DNA of 64,000 nucleotides from contig CM035171.1 of NCBI GenBank assembly GCA_020205615.1, positions 8,988,160 through 9,052,159 of the forward strand. The letters are read 5' to 3'. This DNA is from Panax quinquefolius. Taxonomy: Eukaryota > Streptophyta > Magnoliopsida > Apiales > Araliaceae. Below, piece by piece: positions 47,946 through 60,604 of this stretch. The notes under the pieces are model-generated. The model ran no database searches and was not told where the DNA came from. It saw only the letters and a list, made by a program, of their open reading frames with translations. A program made the position numbers and the translations under genes. Positions within the stretch are counted from its first letter, which is position 1. Each line of letters begins with the position of its first letter.

Positions 47946-50140
47946 GCGAGTTCTAGCTTGAGGAAGTAGCATTCCTTGGGCACGTGGTGTCGAAAATACG
48001 AGTATCTGTTGATCTGGCGAAGATTGAAGCAATACAAAGTTAGAGCAACCAAGTCGGTGATCAAGCACGTAGCTTTTGGGCTTAGTGGTTATTATCGGAG
48101 ATTCGTGGAAGGGTTTTCTCGAATCGCTACTCCATTAACTCAAATTTAACTCGGAAGGATACAAAATCCGTTTGGAGTGAAGAATGCGAGAAGAGTTTCA
48201 AGAGCTTAAAAGGAGACTTATTTTAAGACTGTTCTAACAATACCATCCGGTTCGGATGGATTTGTTATCTACGATGATGCTTCGTGCAAAAGGTTAGGAT
48301 GTGTTCTCATGCAACGTGGGAAAGTCATAGCCTTTATGCCTCGCGACAACTTAAAAAGAGTATGAGAGGAATTATCCTACTCGTGATCTAGAGTTAGCGG
48401 TGATCAAATTTTCGCTTCTAAAGATATGGAGGCACTATCTATATGGGGAGAAAGTGGAGATATATTCGGACCATAAAAGCCTTAAATATTTCTTCACTCA
48501 AAAGAACTCAACATCTGGCAATGACGTTGGCTCGAGCAATTGAAAGACTACGACCACACTATTCAATACCATCCCGAAAAGCGAACGTGGTGGTGAGGCG
48601 ACGCGTTGAGAAGATCATATATGCGAACGAAAAGTGCGATGATGTCAAGTATAATGACAGAGCCAACTTTAATAGAAAAAGTTAAGGTTGCTCAAGCCAC
48701 CGGGCCGGAAAATGATGCGTATGAAGAAGAAGAAAGTACAAGAAGGAGCTATTCTTAAGCGAGAATTGATGAAGAAGGAATACTTGAGTCCACTCTAGAC
48801 TTTGTGTTCCTAACGACTACGATTTGAAGTACAAGATTATGTTGGAGGCACCTGATACACCATTTGCAATCCATCACGGAAGTACTAAAATGTATCGTGA
48901 TCTTGACATACATTTTGGTGGAACAATATGAAGAGAGATTGCAAAGTTTATCTCAATGTGTTTAACTTGTCAACGTGTAAAGCGGAGCATCTAGTACCTA
49001 AGGGTCCGTTTGAACCACTTGAGATTCGAAATGGAAGTGGGAACACATTACCATGGATTTCAGCATTCACGGGTCTTCCTACGGTTTCTCGGGGCATCAA
49101 TGCTATTTGGGTTATTGTTGATAGATTAACCAAGTCTGTTTCATTTCTTGCCGACACGGAGACTTATTCACTGAACGTCTTCTAGCTAGATATGACGTGA
49201 ATGAGATTGTGAGGTTGCGTGGCATGTACTGTATCCATAGTTTTGGATCGTGACCCAAGATTCACTTCAAGATTTTGGGTTAGCTTGCAAAAAGCTATGA
49301 AGCACCTGATTTACGATTGATTCAGCATACCATCCTCAAAGCGGACGGACAATCGAAAGGACTATTCAAACTCTTGAAGATTTATTAAGACTACGTGTCC
49401 TAGACTTCAAGGCGGTTGGGATAAGTATTTACCATTGGTGGAATTCTCCTACAACAACAGTTATCGAGCAAGTATAGGTGTAGCTCCATTTGAAGCATTA
49501 TATGGACGAAAGTGTCGCTCTCAAAGTATGTTGGGGACGAGGTGGGTGAAGCAACACCGTTGGGACCCGAGTTGGTACGTATGACTACGGAAAAGATCCA
49601 AATGATTCGACAACGTATACAAACGGCACAAGATCGACAAAAGAGTTATGCGGATCTTCATCGAAAGGACGTGGAATTTAGTGTAGGGGATCATATATTA
49701 TTGTGAGTTGCTCCATGGAAGGGAGTTACAAGATTTGGGAAGAGAGAAAGCTCAATCCATGATTTATTGGTCCATTTCAAATTCTTGGACCGAGTAGGAA
49801 ATGTAGCCTATAGACTCGCGTTACCTCGAGTATGTCTCGTGTTCATACTGTGTTTCACATATCCGTACTTCGTAAATATGTGAAAGACCCCAACCACGTT
49901 ATAGAGTTAGACCGGGACGAGATAATAGAAGACTTAACGATATGAGGAGGTACCTGTCATGATTTTGGATAGGAAGGAGCATGTCCCTACAAGAAAGGTC
50001 ATACCACAAGTTAAAGTTTGTGGAGGAATCATGCTTTATAGAGGAAAGGACTTGGGAATTGGAAAGCGGAAATGAAAGCGAGGTATCCTCACCTTTTGAA
50101 ACACACAGTATCGTGACGTCAATTTCGAGGACGAAATTTC
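47946..50140 (+). pseudogene. A2 pol remnant: RT end, RNase H and integrase
   Basis: At ~47945 the gag text joins directly to [13 protein letters not shown], the end of RT. Then GYYRRFVEGFSRIATPLT (~48080), RNase H (48150-48560), and integrase: [16 protein letters not shown] (48928), [21 protein letters not shown] (~49247), [15 protein letters not shown] (~49478-49520), [16 protein letters not shown] (49660-49706), and the C-terminal tail to ~50130. Confidence 0.8.
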
Positions 50141-50154
50141 ATAAGGAGGGAGGT

Positions 50155-51991
50155 TGTAAGACCCCAACTTATTATTAATGAAATTTAATTTTCTATTGAT
50201 TATTTTGAAATAGTAAGGGTTGATTTGATTAATGTGGATAGTTAGGGTAAAATACGCAAATACTTCAAAATAAGCAAGTGGTTATAAAATATTCATTGTT
50301 GTCGGGGAATATTCGTTTGGTCGTGGAATATTAAATGCATTGTCGGGAATATTCGTATTAAATAGCGCAGCCCATGTGTGGGCCCCATAACCGAAAGCGA
50401 TTGGATGAAGAAAGCGACAAATATAAGTGGTTTAAAAATATAAGGCGTGGTTGTTATCAAATTATCTTGTTAAAATATTCGGTGGTTAAAACACAAGAAG
50501 ATACGTTATTGCACCAATTATTGATTCTTACGTGAAGAAGGCACTACTCAATAATGGTTACGATAATTTCTTATTCAATTATTTTATTGAGTTAATAATA
50601 ATTGTTGCGTTGATATTTTATATTCATTGTTTCAATAATTGTCATTTACGGTATTTTCATTATCGAAGCAATAATTCATATTATCTGAATAATATTATTA
50701 GATAACATTATTGGCAATGTCTAGAAAGTTACGTCTAAGGAGAGGTTTGGTCACCTAATTGCGCCAAGAAGAAGAAATTCTTATTGGAAAGCCCTCTTTC
50801 CGGAAGCGCACGGTTGTCAATAATGTGATTCTCAGTAATATTATTTATGAATAAATAATTATTGATTTATATGATGAGAAAAATATTGATTTTATGAGGA
50901 TATAGATGGAGAAAATTTTTAATGTGACAATTGTTGAAAATTAATATTTTATCTTTTTCTCGATAAAATAATTCATTTAAATATATTATTTTAATAATAT
51001 ATTAACGATGATATTTTTACAATGAATGTGGGATATATGAGTATATGAGGAGGAAGAGTATTTTTGTAGCATTAAATGTTTAACACGTGTTTTGTGTGTT
51101 GGTGGACACAATTATTGACCGAAATTTGATTGTTGCGTGTAAAATCGCCTCGTTTGTGGATTTTGGTCAATTTTTATTTGGAATTTGAAAAACTTTCTTA
51201 CAAAGTTGTAGAGAATTGAATTTCCTATAAAACACATGAGATTCAATTTTCTGATGAAAGGGCTATTTATTATGAATTATTGAAGTTCAAGTTAAAATAA
51301 TTAATTTTTGGGAGTTTTAGTTAATTATTTTGAGAAAAACGTTTTTTGCAACTAAGTTGGCCTCACATGTGATTCAAATGGGCTGAGATCAGTTGTCTAA
51401 GGTGGGCTAAAGAAAATGTGAAAAATATATTAATATTATATTCAATTTTCTGCTTTGGTGTTCTAAACATTTTCCTATAAATAGGTTGCTTAGGTTAGAA
51501 TTGAAAAACACACCAGAAACTGAAGTTTCTCTCTATTTCTCTCTCGATATATTGAGCGTATTCTTGTGAGTATACTTTGAGTATTGTTAGACGGTCTGCA
51601 AGTTCCTTGAAGACTATACCCTTTATTCCAAATTGTAAGTCTTAATCTTTCGAGGTAAGGGATGTTATTTTCTTCTCAAATGATATTATTTCTTCAATAT
51701 CATTATCTTTGAAATATTGGTTGGAACTTTTTATCAAATTTGGAACTTTTTCATTCGGGGTTACTATTCACGAGTTCTTATTCACGAGTTACTATTCACG
51801 AGTACTATTTATGTAAGCGTGAAGATGTTTTTTTTTGTGGAATTTCTATCTTTTGGTGTCTGAGATACTATTCACGATATCAAGACTATTCAATCGAAAA
51901 ATAAAATTTCTTCTTTTGTCCAAAATATCTATTACGGATACTAGCTTTGATTGTATCCATGTTTTGATCATTCTTGAATTTTACACCACTA
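50155..51991 (+). repeat. 3' LTR of element A2, truncated
   Basis: Begins TGTAAGACCCC directly after AAGGAGGGAGGT and matches 44307 onward up to TTTTACACCACTAT, where the LTR of B2 starts. Confidence 0.88.
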
Positions 51992-54747
51992 TCAGAAGAC
52001 CCCAAAATTTTTTAAATAAAAGGAATTTCCTTTATTTATTATTTTGAAATAGTAAGGGTTGATTTGATTAATGTGGATAGTTAAGGGTTAAATACGCAAA
52101 TATTTCAAAATAAGCAAGTGGTTATAAAATATTCATTTTTGTTAGGGAATATTTGTTTGGTCGTGGAATATTAATCATTGTTGGGGAATATTAAATTTAC
52201 GCAGCCGGCGCTTGACCATATGTGGGCCCATAACTGAAAGCGATTGGATGAGGAAAACGACAAAGTTTGGGTGGTTATAAATAACTTGACGTAGTTATTT
52301 ACCGTTAAGATTGTTGGAATACCAAATTGGTTAAAATACTGATGTCTGGCGTGGTTGCAAAGATGGCACTGCGGTATCGCATAAAGATTGTTGAATTATT
52401 GATCTTACGTACGTGAAGGCACTACTCAATAATTATTACTGAAAGAATTCTTGCTCAATAGTTTATTTTATTGATTCAATAATTCTTTGCGTTGGTATTT
52501 TATATTATTCATTGTTTGATAATTGTCACATCGCACGATATTTCCCATTATCGGATCAATAATTCATATTATTTGAATAATATTATTAGATAACATTATT
52601 GGCAATGTCTAGAAAGTTACATCTAAGGAGAGGTTTGGTCACCTAATCAAGGCGCGCCGGTAGAGAGAGATCCTTATTGGAAGCCCCCTCTTTCTGAGGA
52701 GCAGCACTGGTTGTCATTATAAATGTGATTCGTAATATTATTTGTGAATAATTAATTATTGATTCATATGATAAGGAAATATTTATTTTATATGAATATA
52801 AATGATGGATTTATTTATGTGGTTATTAATGAAGGAATTAATCTTTGAGATGTTTTATTTGTATTTTGCCGGATTGGAGGTATTAAAAGATCAAATCGGT
52901 GTTATTATAGCTTTATTGTGTGAGTTATAATATTTAATCCGACCGTTGGATCGTTGTAATTTTGGATATGTTATACATATATAAGTTGAGTATATGTCCA
53001 CAAATTTTGAACCGTTAAAATGCACGAATGATTTGTTGTGAATTTTAAGAGGTGTCGGATTTAAAATTGGGTTTATAATTGATTTTGGTGGAAAATTCTA
53101 GAATTGAGTGGGCCCCACTTGTGGTTGGTGAAGAAATGTGCTGAATTTTATTTCAAATGTGGTGGGTGGCAATAGTAGCGAGTAAAGCCATCGTGGTGAA
53201 ATGGTCAAGTCTGCCTTGTACGGGCTAACATTTTCCTATAAATAGAGGCTAAGTTAGAATTGAAAATCACACCGAAACAAAGTTTTCTCTCTTCTCTCTA
53301 TATTATTGAGCGTATTTTGTGAGTATTTAGATACTTTGAGAGTTCTTTATTCAATCTAAGTTTCATTCAAAGATCACTTCCGACCTTTCCTTTAAAATCT
53401 TGATTCTTTGAGGTAAGGGATATTATTTTTTCAGTAATGATATTATTTCTTCAATATCATTATGCTAAAATGTTGATCTGAAGTTTTATCAAATTTGGAA
53501 CTTTTTCATGTCGGGTTACTTATTCATGAGTTACTTATTCACGAGTTACTATTCATGAGTTACTATTCACGAGTTCTTATTCACAGAGTACTATTCATGA
53601 AGCGTGAAGATGTTTTTGTGGAATTTCTATCTTTTGGTGTCTGAGTTACTATTCACGTATCACGGCCTTTATTCACGATATCTCTGAGACTATTCACGTA
53701 TCGGACTATTCACCGTAAAAATAAAATTTCTTCTTTTCGTCAAAATATCTATTCGGATACTAGCTTTGATTGTATCCATGTTTTGATCATTCTTGAATTT
53801 TACACCACTATGATTATTTTTGAGGTATTGTTGGACATGGATAAAATAAAGTACTAATCCTTAATCCTTAATCCTTGTCATTTTGTTTCTTTGGATTCGT
53901 TTTTTAAAAATATTTTCATCATCCTCGGTCTTAAATGATGATATTATTGAATATCTTTGGCACTGTATGTAAAGATGAATGATTTGAAGAATATCTTTGG
54001 CCTGTAGTGCAAAGATGAACAGGTGTTTAAATGAACATGACCGACTGATGAATATCTTTGGCCTTTAGTGCAAAGATGAACAGGTGTTGAGATGAACATG
54101 ACCGACTGATGAATATCTTTGGCCTTTAGTGCAAAGATGAACAGGTGTTGAGATGAACATGACCGATTGATGAATATCTTTGGCCTGTAGTGCAAAGATG
54201 AATATTTGATTTGAGATGAATATTGATTGATGTTCTGAGGATAAAATATTGATGATGGATCGTTAAATTCATAGATTATAGTAGATTTCATTCTCTACGT
54301 AACTCTTTCTATGAATTATTATTTCATTGCGAATATTGATCGAAACTTGTTATCTATTGTATTCTATCGATTTTTTCCTCGTTGGAGACTAACGATAATT
54401 TGTTGTATATTATCTTAGTCATAATATTCTTTTTGGGCTAGTTGAGCTCACCCTTTTCCTTTTTGTTCCATTTTCTTCTCAAGAGGCGAGAATGTAGCAG
54501 TCTTAGTTAGGGTATGGAATGAAGGTTCTAGAGAGAGTTGTTTAGTAGTCCTCACCATTTTTGTAAAATAATGTATCAATAAATGTGATGAGGATTTATT
54601 TGAGTATAAATATTGTCTAGAAGATAATATTTGTATTTAAACTCATGATTTTATTGTTGTGATAATAAAGTTGTAGTTGTTTACGTACCATGTATTTGGC
54701 GACTCGAGAATGGGTTGGATGAAATGGACCTATTTTGGGGTAAATCA
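51992..54747 (+). repeat. 5' LTR of element B2
   Basis: Starts TCAGAAGACCCCAAAATTTTTT (TGTAAGACC variant), the start found in B1 but not in A elements; ends ...GGGGTAAATCA. TATAAATA near 53235. 2.76 kb. Confidence 0.85.
53940..54200. repeat. 61 bp tandem array in the B2 LTR
   Basis: Four units at exactly 61 bp spacing (GCC of CTTTGGCC at 54000, 54061, 54122, 54183), each with AATATCTTTGGCC, GCAAAGATGAACAGGTGTT and ATGAACATGACCGA. Confidence 0.9.
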
Positions 54748-54936
54748 CGGTTGTATCGAGCTTAGGGATATGATCTCTGGCGGAGATCGGGGAATAGAAC
54801 TAGGAGGGAGGAGACGAGTAAATCCTTCGTTAGTGTGTCCTACCTAAGCTTATTTGTTAGTTGGTCGTTATATAAGGGATATTATGTGATATATTGATTT
54901 CCTTAATTAACCCTTGTTTTATGACAAGATTTGAGA

Positions 54937-56140
54937 ATGTCATTGAGAATATTAATGATGGAGTAAATGAGACCGTGGAGATGCCCTGTATTTACCAACG
55001 AGGAGAACGCGTGCAACGGTGGCAATGTTCCTCCCGTGAACAACACCAGCGAGCGAGATGATGAACGAGGGATGTTTAGAAGTTTTTTGCGATTCATGCA
55101 AAATCGATGCGAGAGACTCGTGTTCAAAATATAGAGAAAATGATAGCAATTCACGGGTGGTCACACGGCCAAGCAGGTTCAAAGAGTTGGGACCACGAAT
55201 TTAAGGGGAAAGCCAGATTCGATCGTGCGCGAAACATGGGTCAAACAAATTACCAAGATATTCGATGTCTTGGGATGCGGAGGAACAGAAGGTTCCATTC
55301 GCCACCTTTATGTTCCGTGGCGAGGCAGACATGGTGGGAATCATGAAGCGTACCCATCCAAATTTGCACTCAAGATGTCGTGGGAGACGTTTTCAGAAAT
55401 GATTCAATGACAAGTACTTCCACGAAAGTATTCGTCTATATGAAGGAAGTGGAGTTTATTAGACTAGAGCGAGAATAACATGGCGGTGTGTCCAAAGACG
55501 AGGCGAAGTTCGCGGAGTTATCCAGTTGCACCTCATTTGGTGGAGAATGAGGAACGATGACGCGGATGTTTACGAGAGGTTTGAAACCCGACATACGTCG
55601 TCGATCTCATTTCTCATAAATTTTCTCTCTATTCAGGATGTTGTCAAGCAGGCTCGATTGTTAGAAGGCGAGATAACGAAAGTACGTTCAACCGAGGGAC
55701 CATAACCGAGGATCATAATCAAGATAAGCGATCATCAAAATAACGATAACCACGGAGAAAGAAGAATACGGACAAAGGCAGTAAACACTCGGTGGTAATC
55801 GTGGCCATGAAAATAGAAAAGCGAATCGGGAGGAGATTTTAAAAAGAGGAGATTTAACAACGACCATGTGAAGACGGCAAAGATCTGCGTGACAATTGGT
55901 TCTAAGGGAGAGAGAGCGACCACCGGTCATATATGTTATAAATGCGGAAAGAGGGACATATCGGTCCAAACTATCCACAACAATTTAAGGTATGCTATAA
56001 TTGTGGAAAGGAAGGACATATCGCTCGAGATTAGACGATATCGAAACCCGATCAATGGGAATGGTGACTCAAAAGGATGTCCAAGAAAAGTCAAAGTCAA
56101 CGATTCGGAAGAAGCGTTTGTCGTGACCGGGTAAAATGCG
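54937..56140 (+). pseudogene. B2 gag with zinc knuckles, frame-broken
   Basis: ATG 54937 (MSxENIND-like), capsid pieces at 55107-55410 including TKIFDVLGC and RHLYVPWRG (shifted), and CYKCGKRDIS and [12 protein letters not shown] (shifted [11 protein letters not shown]) in the zinc-knuckle region 55935-56030, ending PRKVKVNDSEEAFVVTG at ~56130. Confidence 0.75.
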
Positions 56141-56159
56141 AGGAACCCGAACGAAGTTA

Positions 56160-57300
56160 GCACGGGTTAGTTAATTATAAATTCTTCACAAGTTTATACC
56201 TTACTAGATACCGATTCTACCCATTCTTTATCTCTCTTGCTTTGCGCTTCAACGTTTGAACTTGACTACGGAGAAATTAAACTTTGACTTATCTGTGGAG
56301 ACTCCATTAGGAGAAACTTTCATTACATCCGTTGTTTAAAAATCTTGCTTGATTCAGTTGGCACTATCACATTACTCGTTAACCTTATTTCTATAGAGAT
56401 ATTTGCTTTTGATGTGATTTTAAGGTTAACTACTCATCATGCCAAATTGATTGCTTTTGTAAGGTTGTTAGTTTTCATATTCCTAAGCAACTTCGTTATT
56501 CGAACTCAAGCGATCAAACCATTGTAGTCAAACATTTTCATATCAAGCCATGAAGTCATTCGTTTATTACGGATGTCAAGTTTTCTCGATCCATATTATA
56601 TGGATTTGAATAAAGACACGTCGATTTGAATAATATTCTTGTTGTTATTGATTTTCCTTACGTATTTTACGAAGAATTTCTTGGCTTACTCCCAAAAGCA
56701 CGATATTAAATTTTGTATCGAATTTGAACCCCAGACAAAACTCATTTCTAAAATCTCGTATCGAATGGCTCTATTGAACTTCGTGGAGTTTAAAATTCAA
56801 CTATAGAATTTGGTACTGAGCCTTTATCTTGTGACTTCCTTTTGTGGAATTCACCTAAGCCGAACTCTCTGTAAGGGACGTCATATTCGATGCGATAGTA
56901 AAGCGATAGAGTGTCATTGTGACGTCTTTATCCAAGATTGGGATATGAGTCACGATTGAGAAGCAACCTAAGTCGATGAATCGAAATACGTAGCTTTTGA
57001 AGCTTAGTTGGTTATTATCGGAGATTCGTTGAAGGATATTCTCGAATCGCTATTCCATTATCTTGGTGACTCGTAGAGATACAAAATTCGAATGGAGCAA
57101 GGAATGTGGGAAGAGCTTGAAGAACTCAAGAGAGACTCATTTCAAAGACATGTTCGACCCATGCCATCCTCGGAAAAGCGAGCGTGGTAGGCGGCGTGTT
57201 GAGTAGAAGATCGATATCAATCACGAGTACGATATTGTCAAAGACTAATTTCAGTATAATTTACAAATAATAGAGATGGAGATGAAAACTCTAGGTAACC
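56160..57300 (+). pseudogene. B2 protease and deleted RT/RNase H
   Basis: Protease-region text (for example [20 protein letters not shown], 56390-56450), then the start of RT to SKISYRMALLNF-like at ~56760, then from ~56850 non-homologous sequence leading into GWLLSEIR-like text at ~57010. RT palm motifs including FIDD are absent. Confidence 0.7.
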
Positions 57301-57339
57301 ACGTGATGATATCTGAGTATAATCGACTTTAATCGATAA

Positions 57340-58121
57340 AGTTAAAATTCTCAAGCCACCGAATCCCGAAATGATGCGTATGAAGAAGAAAGTACTGAAG
57401 GAGCTATTCCTAAGCGAGAATTGATGAAGAAGGAATACTTGAGTCCACTCTAGACCTTGTGTTCCTAACGACTTTCGATTTGAAGTACAAGATTATGATG
57501 GAGACACACAATACACCATTTGCAATCCATCCGGAAGTACTAAAATGTATCGTGATCTTGACATACATTTTGGTGGAATAATATGAAGAGAGATTGCAAA
57601 GTTTATCTCGATGTGTTTAACTTGCTACAGCGTGTAAAGGCGGAGCATCTAGTACCTAAGGGTCCGTTGCAACCACTTGAGATTCCTGAATGGAAGTGGG
57701 AACACATTACCATGGATTTCGTTACGGGTCTTCCTACTACGGTTTCTCAAGGCATCAATGCTATTTGGGTTATTGTTGATAGATTAACCAAATCTACTCA
57801 TTTCTTACCGATACGAGAGACTTATTCCTTGAACGCCTTTTCTCGTATATGCACGTAAATGAGATTGTGAGATTGCATGGCATGCCAAGTATCCATAGTT
57901 TTAGATCGTGACCCAAGATTCACTTCATGATTTTGGGTTAGTTGTAGAAAAGCTATGGGCGCAATTTTATTGATTGATTTGGCATACCATCCTCAAACGG
58001 ATGGGCAATCGAAAGGACTATTCAAACTCTTGAAGATATATTAAGACTCTGTGTCCTAGACTTCAAGGGTAGTTGGGATAAGTATTTACCATTGGTGGAA
58101 TTCTCCTACAACAACAATTAT
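57340..58121 (+). pseudogene. B2 integrase, truncated
   Basis: KRDCKVYLDVFNLLQRVKAE (57583), PEWKWEHITMDF (57686-57720), [20 protein letters not shown] (to ~57810), DRDPRFTS (~57908), then VEFSYNNN at ~58097-58120, where the sequence switches to the minus-strand element A3. Confidence 0.8.
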
Positions 58122-58859
58122 CTTCACGACTTTTGGAATATATAAGGATGTCATCAATAAAGACAACAACGAACTGATCCAAATATTCCTTGAATACTCG
58201 GTTCATCATATCCATGAAAAGCCGCAGGAGCATAAGTCATCCGAAAGACATGACTAAGAATTCATAATGCCCGCAGACAGGAGTTCTAAAGGCGGTCTTT
58301 GGAATATCCTCGATTCTAATCTTGGTGATGATATCCGTAAGCGAAGATCGATTTTGAAAAGAATTGTGCCCTCAGAATCGGTCAAACAAGTCATCAATAC
58401 GAGGTAGAGGATACCTATTCTTGATGGTGACATGGTTCAATTCCCGATAGTCAATACAAAGTCGCATACTCCCGTCTTTATTCTTTAAATAAAACAGAGA
58501 GCACCCTAAGGAGGAGATGTCTTGGGGACGAATGAAACCGATGTCCAATAATTCCGTAGTTGGACCTTTAACTCAAGTTCAATAGGAGCCATTCGATATG
58601 GGGTTTTAGAAATGGGCTTTGTATTAGGTTCAAGATCAATAAAGAATTCAACTTCACGCTCGGGGTAGAATCGGAAGTTCTTGAAATACGTCGGGAAAGT
58701 CAATAACAACAGAATATTATTCAAATTTGGCGTGTCTTTATTCAAATCCATAACATGGGCTAAGAAAGCTTGACATCCGTTTTTCAATAAACGAATAGCT
58801 TTATGATTAGATATGATGATGTTGATTGATTTTAATGGTTTAGTTGCTTGAATTCGCAT
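58122..58859 (-). pseudogene. A3 reverse transcriptase N-terminal half, truncated
   Basis: The frame 58859-58506 has [39 protein letters not shown] and [10 protein letters not shown]. It continues in shifted frames through [12 protein letters not shown] text (~58440) to [10 protein letters not shown] (~58165-58130). Ends at the junction. Confidence 0.8.
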
Positions 58860-58899
58860 AACAGTTGGTTAGAATATGAAAACTAACAACCTTACGAAA

Positions 58900-59206
58900 G
58901 CAATCAATTTTGGCATGATGAGTAGTTAACCAATCAATCCATAAAATCACATCAAAAGCAAATATCTTTAAAGAGATAAGGTCGGCGGTAAGGTGATGGT
59001 GCCAACTTGAATCAAACAAGATTTATAAGCAGTGGATGTGATGAAAGTTTCTCTAACGGAGTTTTCCACAGATAGTCAAAGTATAATTTCTCCTGAGTCA
59101 AGTTTAAACGTTGAGCACATGCAGGAGAGATAAATGAATGGGTAGCACTGGTGTCAAGTAAGGTATAAACTTCAGAAGAATTTATAAATAGCTTACCCGT
59201 GATCAC
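58900..59206 (-). pseudogene. A3 protease
   Basis: The frame 59206-59012 contains [20 protein letters not shown], the aspartic protease active site (DTSA where DTGA is usual; a Gly to Ser change or a miscall). Confidence 0.8.
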
Positions 59207-59299
59207 CTCGTTTGGGTTCCTCGATTATGAATTTGGCCACAACAAACGCTTCTTCCCTAATCGTTGACTTTGACTTTTCGGGACGATCTTTTTTGAGTC

Positions 59300-60416
59300 A
59301 CCGCCCTCATTGAACTAGGTTTCGCCATCGCATAACTTTGATCTTATATGTCCTTATTTTCCACAATTATAGCATACCTTGAATCTGTTGTAGGCGGTTT
59401 GATCGATATGTCCCTCTTTTTCGTGATTTGTAGCATATACGAATTGGTGGTTTTCCTCCCTTAGAACCGATTCTGTCACAAGACCGCGTGCCTTCATATG
59501 GTCATTGTTAAATCTCCTCTTTTAAAATCTCCTCCCGACTCGCTTCTTCTATTTTCACGGCTATGATTATTACCCGAGTGGTTACCATTTTGTCCGTCTG
59601 CTTTTCTCCTCCGGGTGGTTATCATTATTCATTGATCGCTATCTCTCGCTACGATCTGAGTTGTGGTCCCTCGGTGATCAGTATCTTTTCGTTATCTCGC
59701 CTAATAATTGAGCCCCATTTTACAACATCCGAATCAGAGAGAAAATTTATGAGAAATGAGATATCGACGACGCCGGTTTCAAACCTCTAAGAAACATCCG
59801 CGTCATACGCTCCTCATTCTCCACCAAATGAGGTGCAAACTCGATAACTCGCAAACTTTGCCTCGATCGAGACACCGCCATGTTGTTTCGCTTCCGATCT
59901 AATAAACTCCACTTCCTTCATACGATTTAACACTTTCGTGAAAGTATTTGTCATTAAATAGTTTCAAACGTCTCCCAAGACACGCCGAAAGTGCGGGTGG
60001 ATGGGTACGCTTCATGACTCCCACTGATGAGTCCGCTTCGCCACGGAACATAAAGGTGGCGAATGGAACCTTCGTTTCCACCGTGCATCCCAAGACATCG
60101 AATATCTTGGTAATTTGTTTGACCCATGTTTCGCCCATGATCGGATCTGGCTTTCCTTAAATTCGTGGTCCCAACTCTTCGAACCGCTTGGCCAATGACA
60201 ACCCGTGAATTGCTATCATTTCTCCTCAGATTTTGAACACGAGTCTCTCTTCATTCGATTTTGCATGAATCGTAAAAAACTTCTAAACATCCCCTCGCTC
60301 ATCATCTCGCAAATTGATGTTGTTCACAGGAGGAACATTGCCACCACAGACGTTCTCCTCGTTGGTGAGTACAGCGTCTCCACGGCCTCATTTCCTTGTT
60401 AATATTCTCACGACAT
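59300..60416 (-). pseudogene. A3 gag with zinc knuckles, frame-broken
   Basis: ATG at 60416. Frame 60138-59899 has [32 protein letters not shown] and KYFHESVKSYEGSG. Zinc-knuckle text lies near 59450-59340 in broken frames. Confidence 0.75.
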
Positions 60417-60588
60417 TCTCAAACACCGCTATAAAACAAGGGTTAATTAAGGAAATCAATATATCACATAATATCCTTATATATCGACCAACTAAAAAAA
60501 TAAGCTTTAGTAGGACACACTAGCGAAGGATTTTACCTGCCTCCCTCCTAGTTCTATTCCCCGATCTCCGCCAGAGATCATATCCCTA

Positions 60589-60600
60589 AGCTCGATACCA
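60589..60600 (-). other. Primer binding site of element A3
   Basis: Minus-strand TGGTATCGAGCT, four bases inside the LTR end, as in A2. Confidence 0.75.
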
Positions 60601-60604
60601 ACCG

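Larger units (their letters stand above)
44307..51991 (+). mobile_element. Tekay-like retrotransposon A2, internally deleted
   Basis: 5' LTR 44307-47016, interior 47017-50154 and 3' LTR from 50155, cut at 51991 by element B2. The rest of the 3' LTR is missing from the window. The interior lacks zinc knuckle, protease and RT core. Confidence 0.85.
51992..58121 (+). mobile_element. Tekay-like retrotransposon B2, 3' truncated, inserted in the A2 LTR
   Basis: 5' LTR 51992-54747, gag, zinc knuckles, protease, an RT/RNase H deletion joint near 56810-57060, and integrase cut off at ~58121. No 3' LTR. The joint resembles that of B1. Confidence 0.8.

Noticed and set aside
53944..54291. 115-codon minus-strand ORF with repeated SSLHYRPKIF; similar ORFs at 11350, 17057, 32571, 39959, 46286 and 61081
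   Set aside because: All lie in the same LTR segment and reflect the 61 bp-type repeat and its relatives. No start context or conserved protein.
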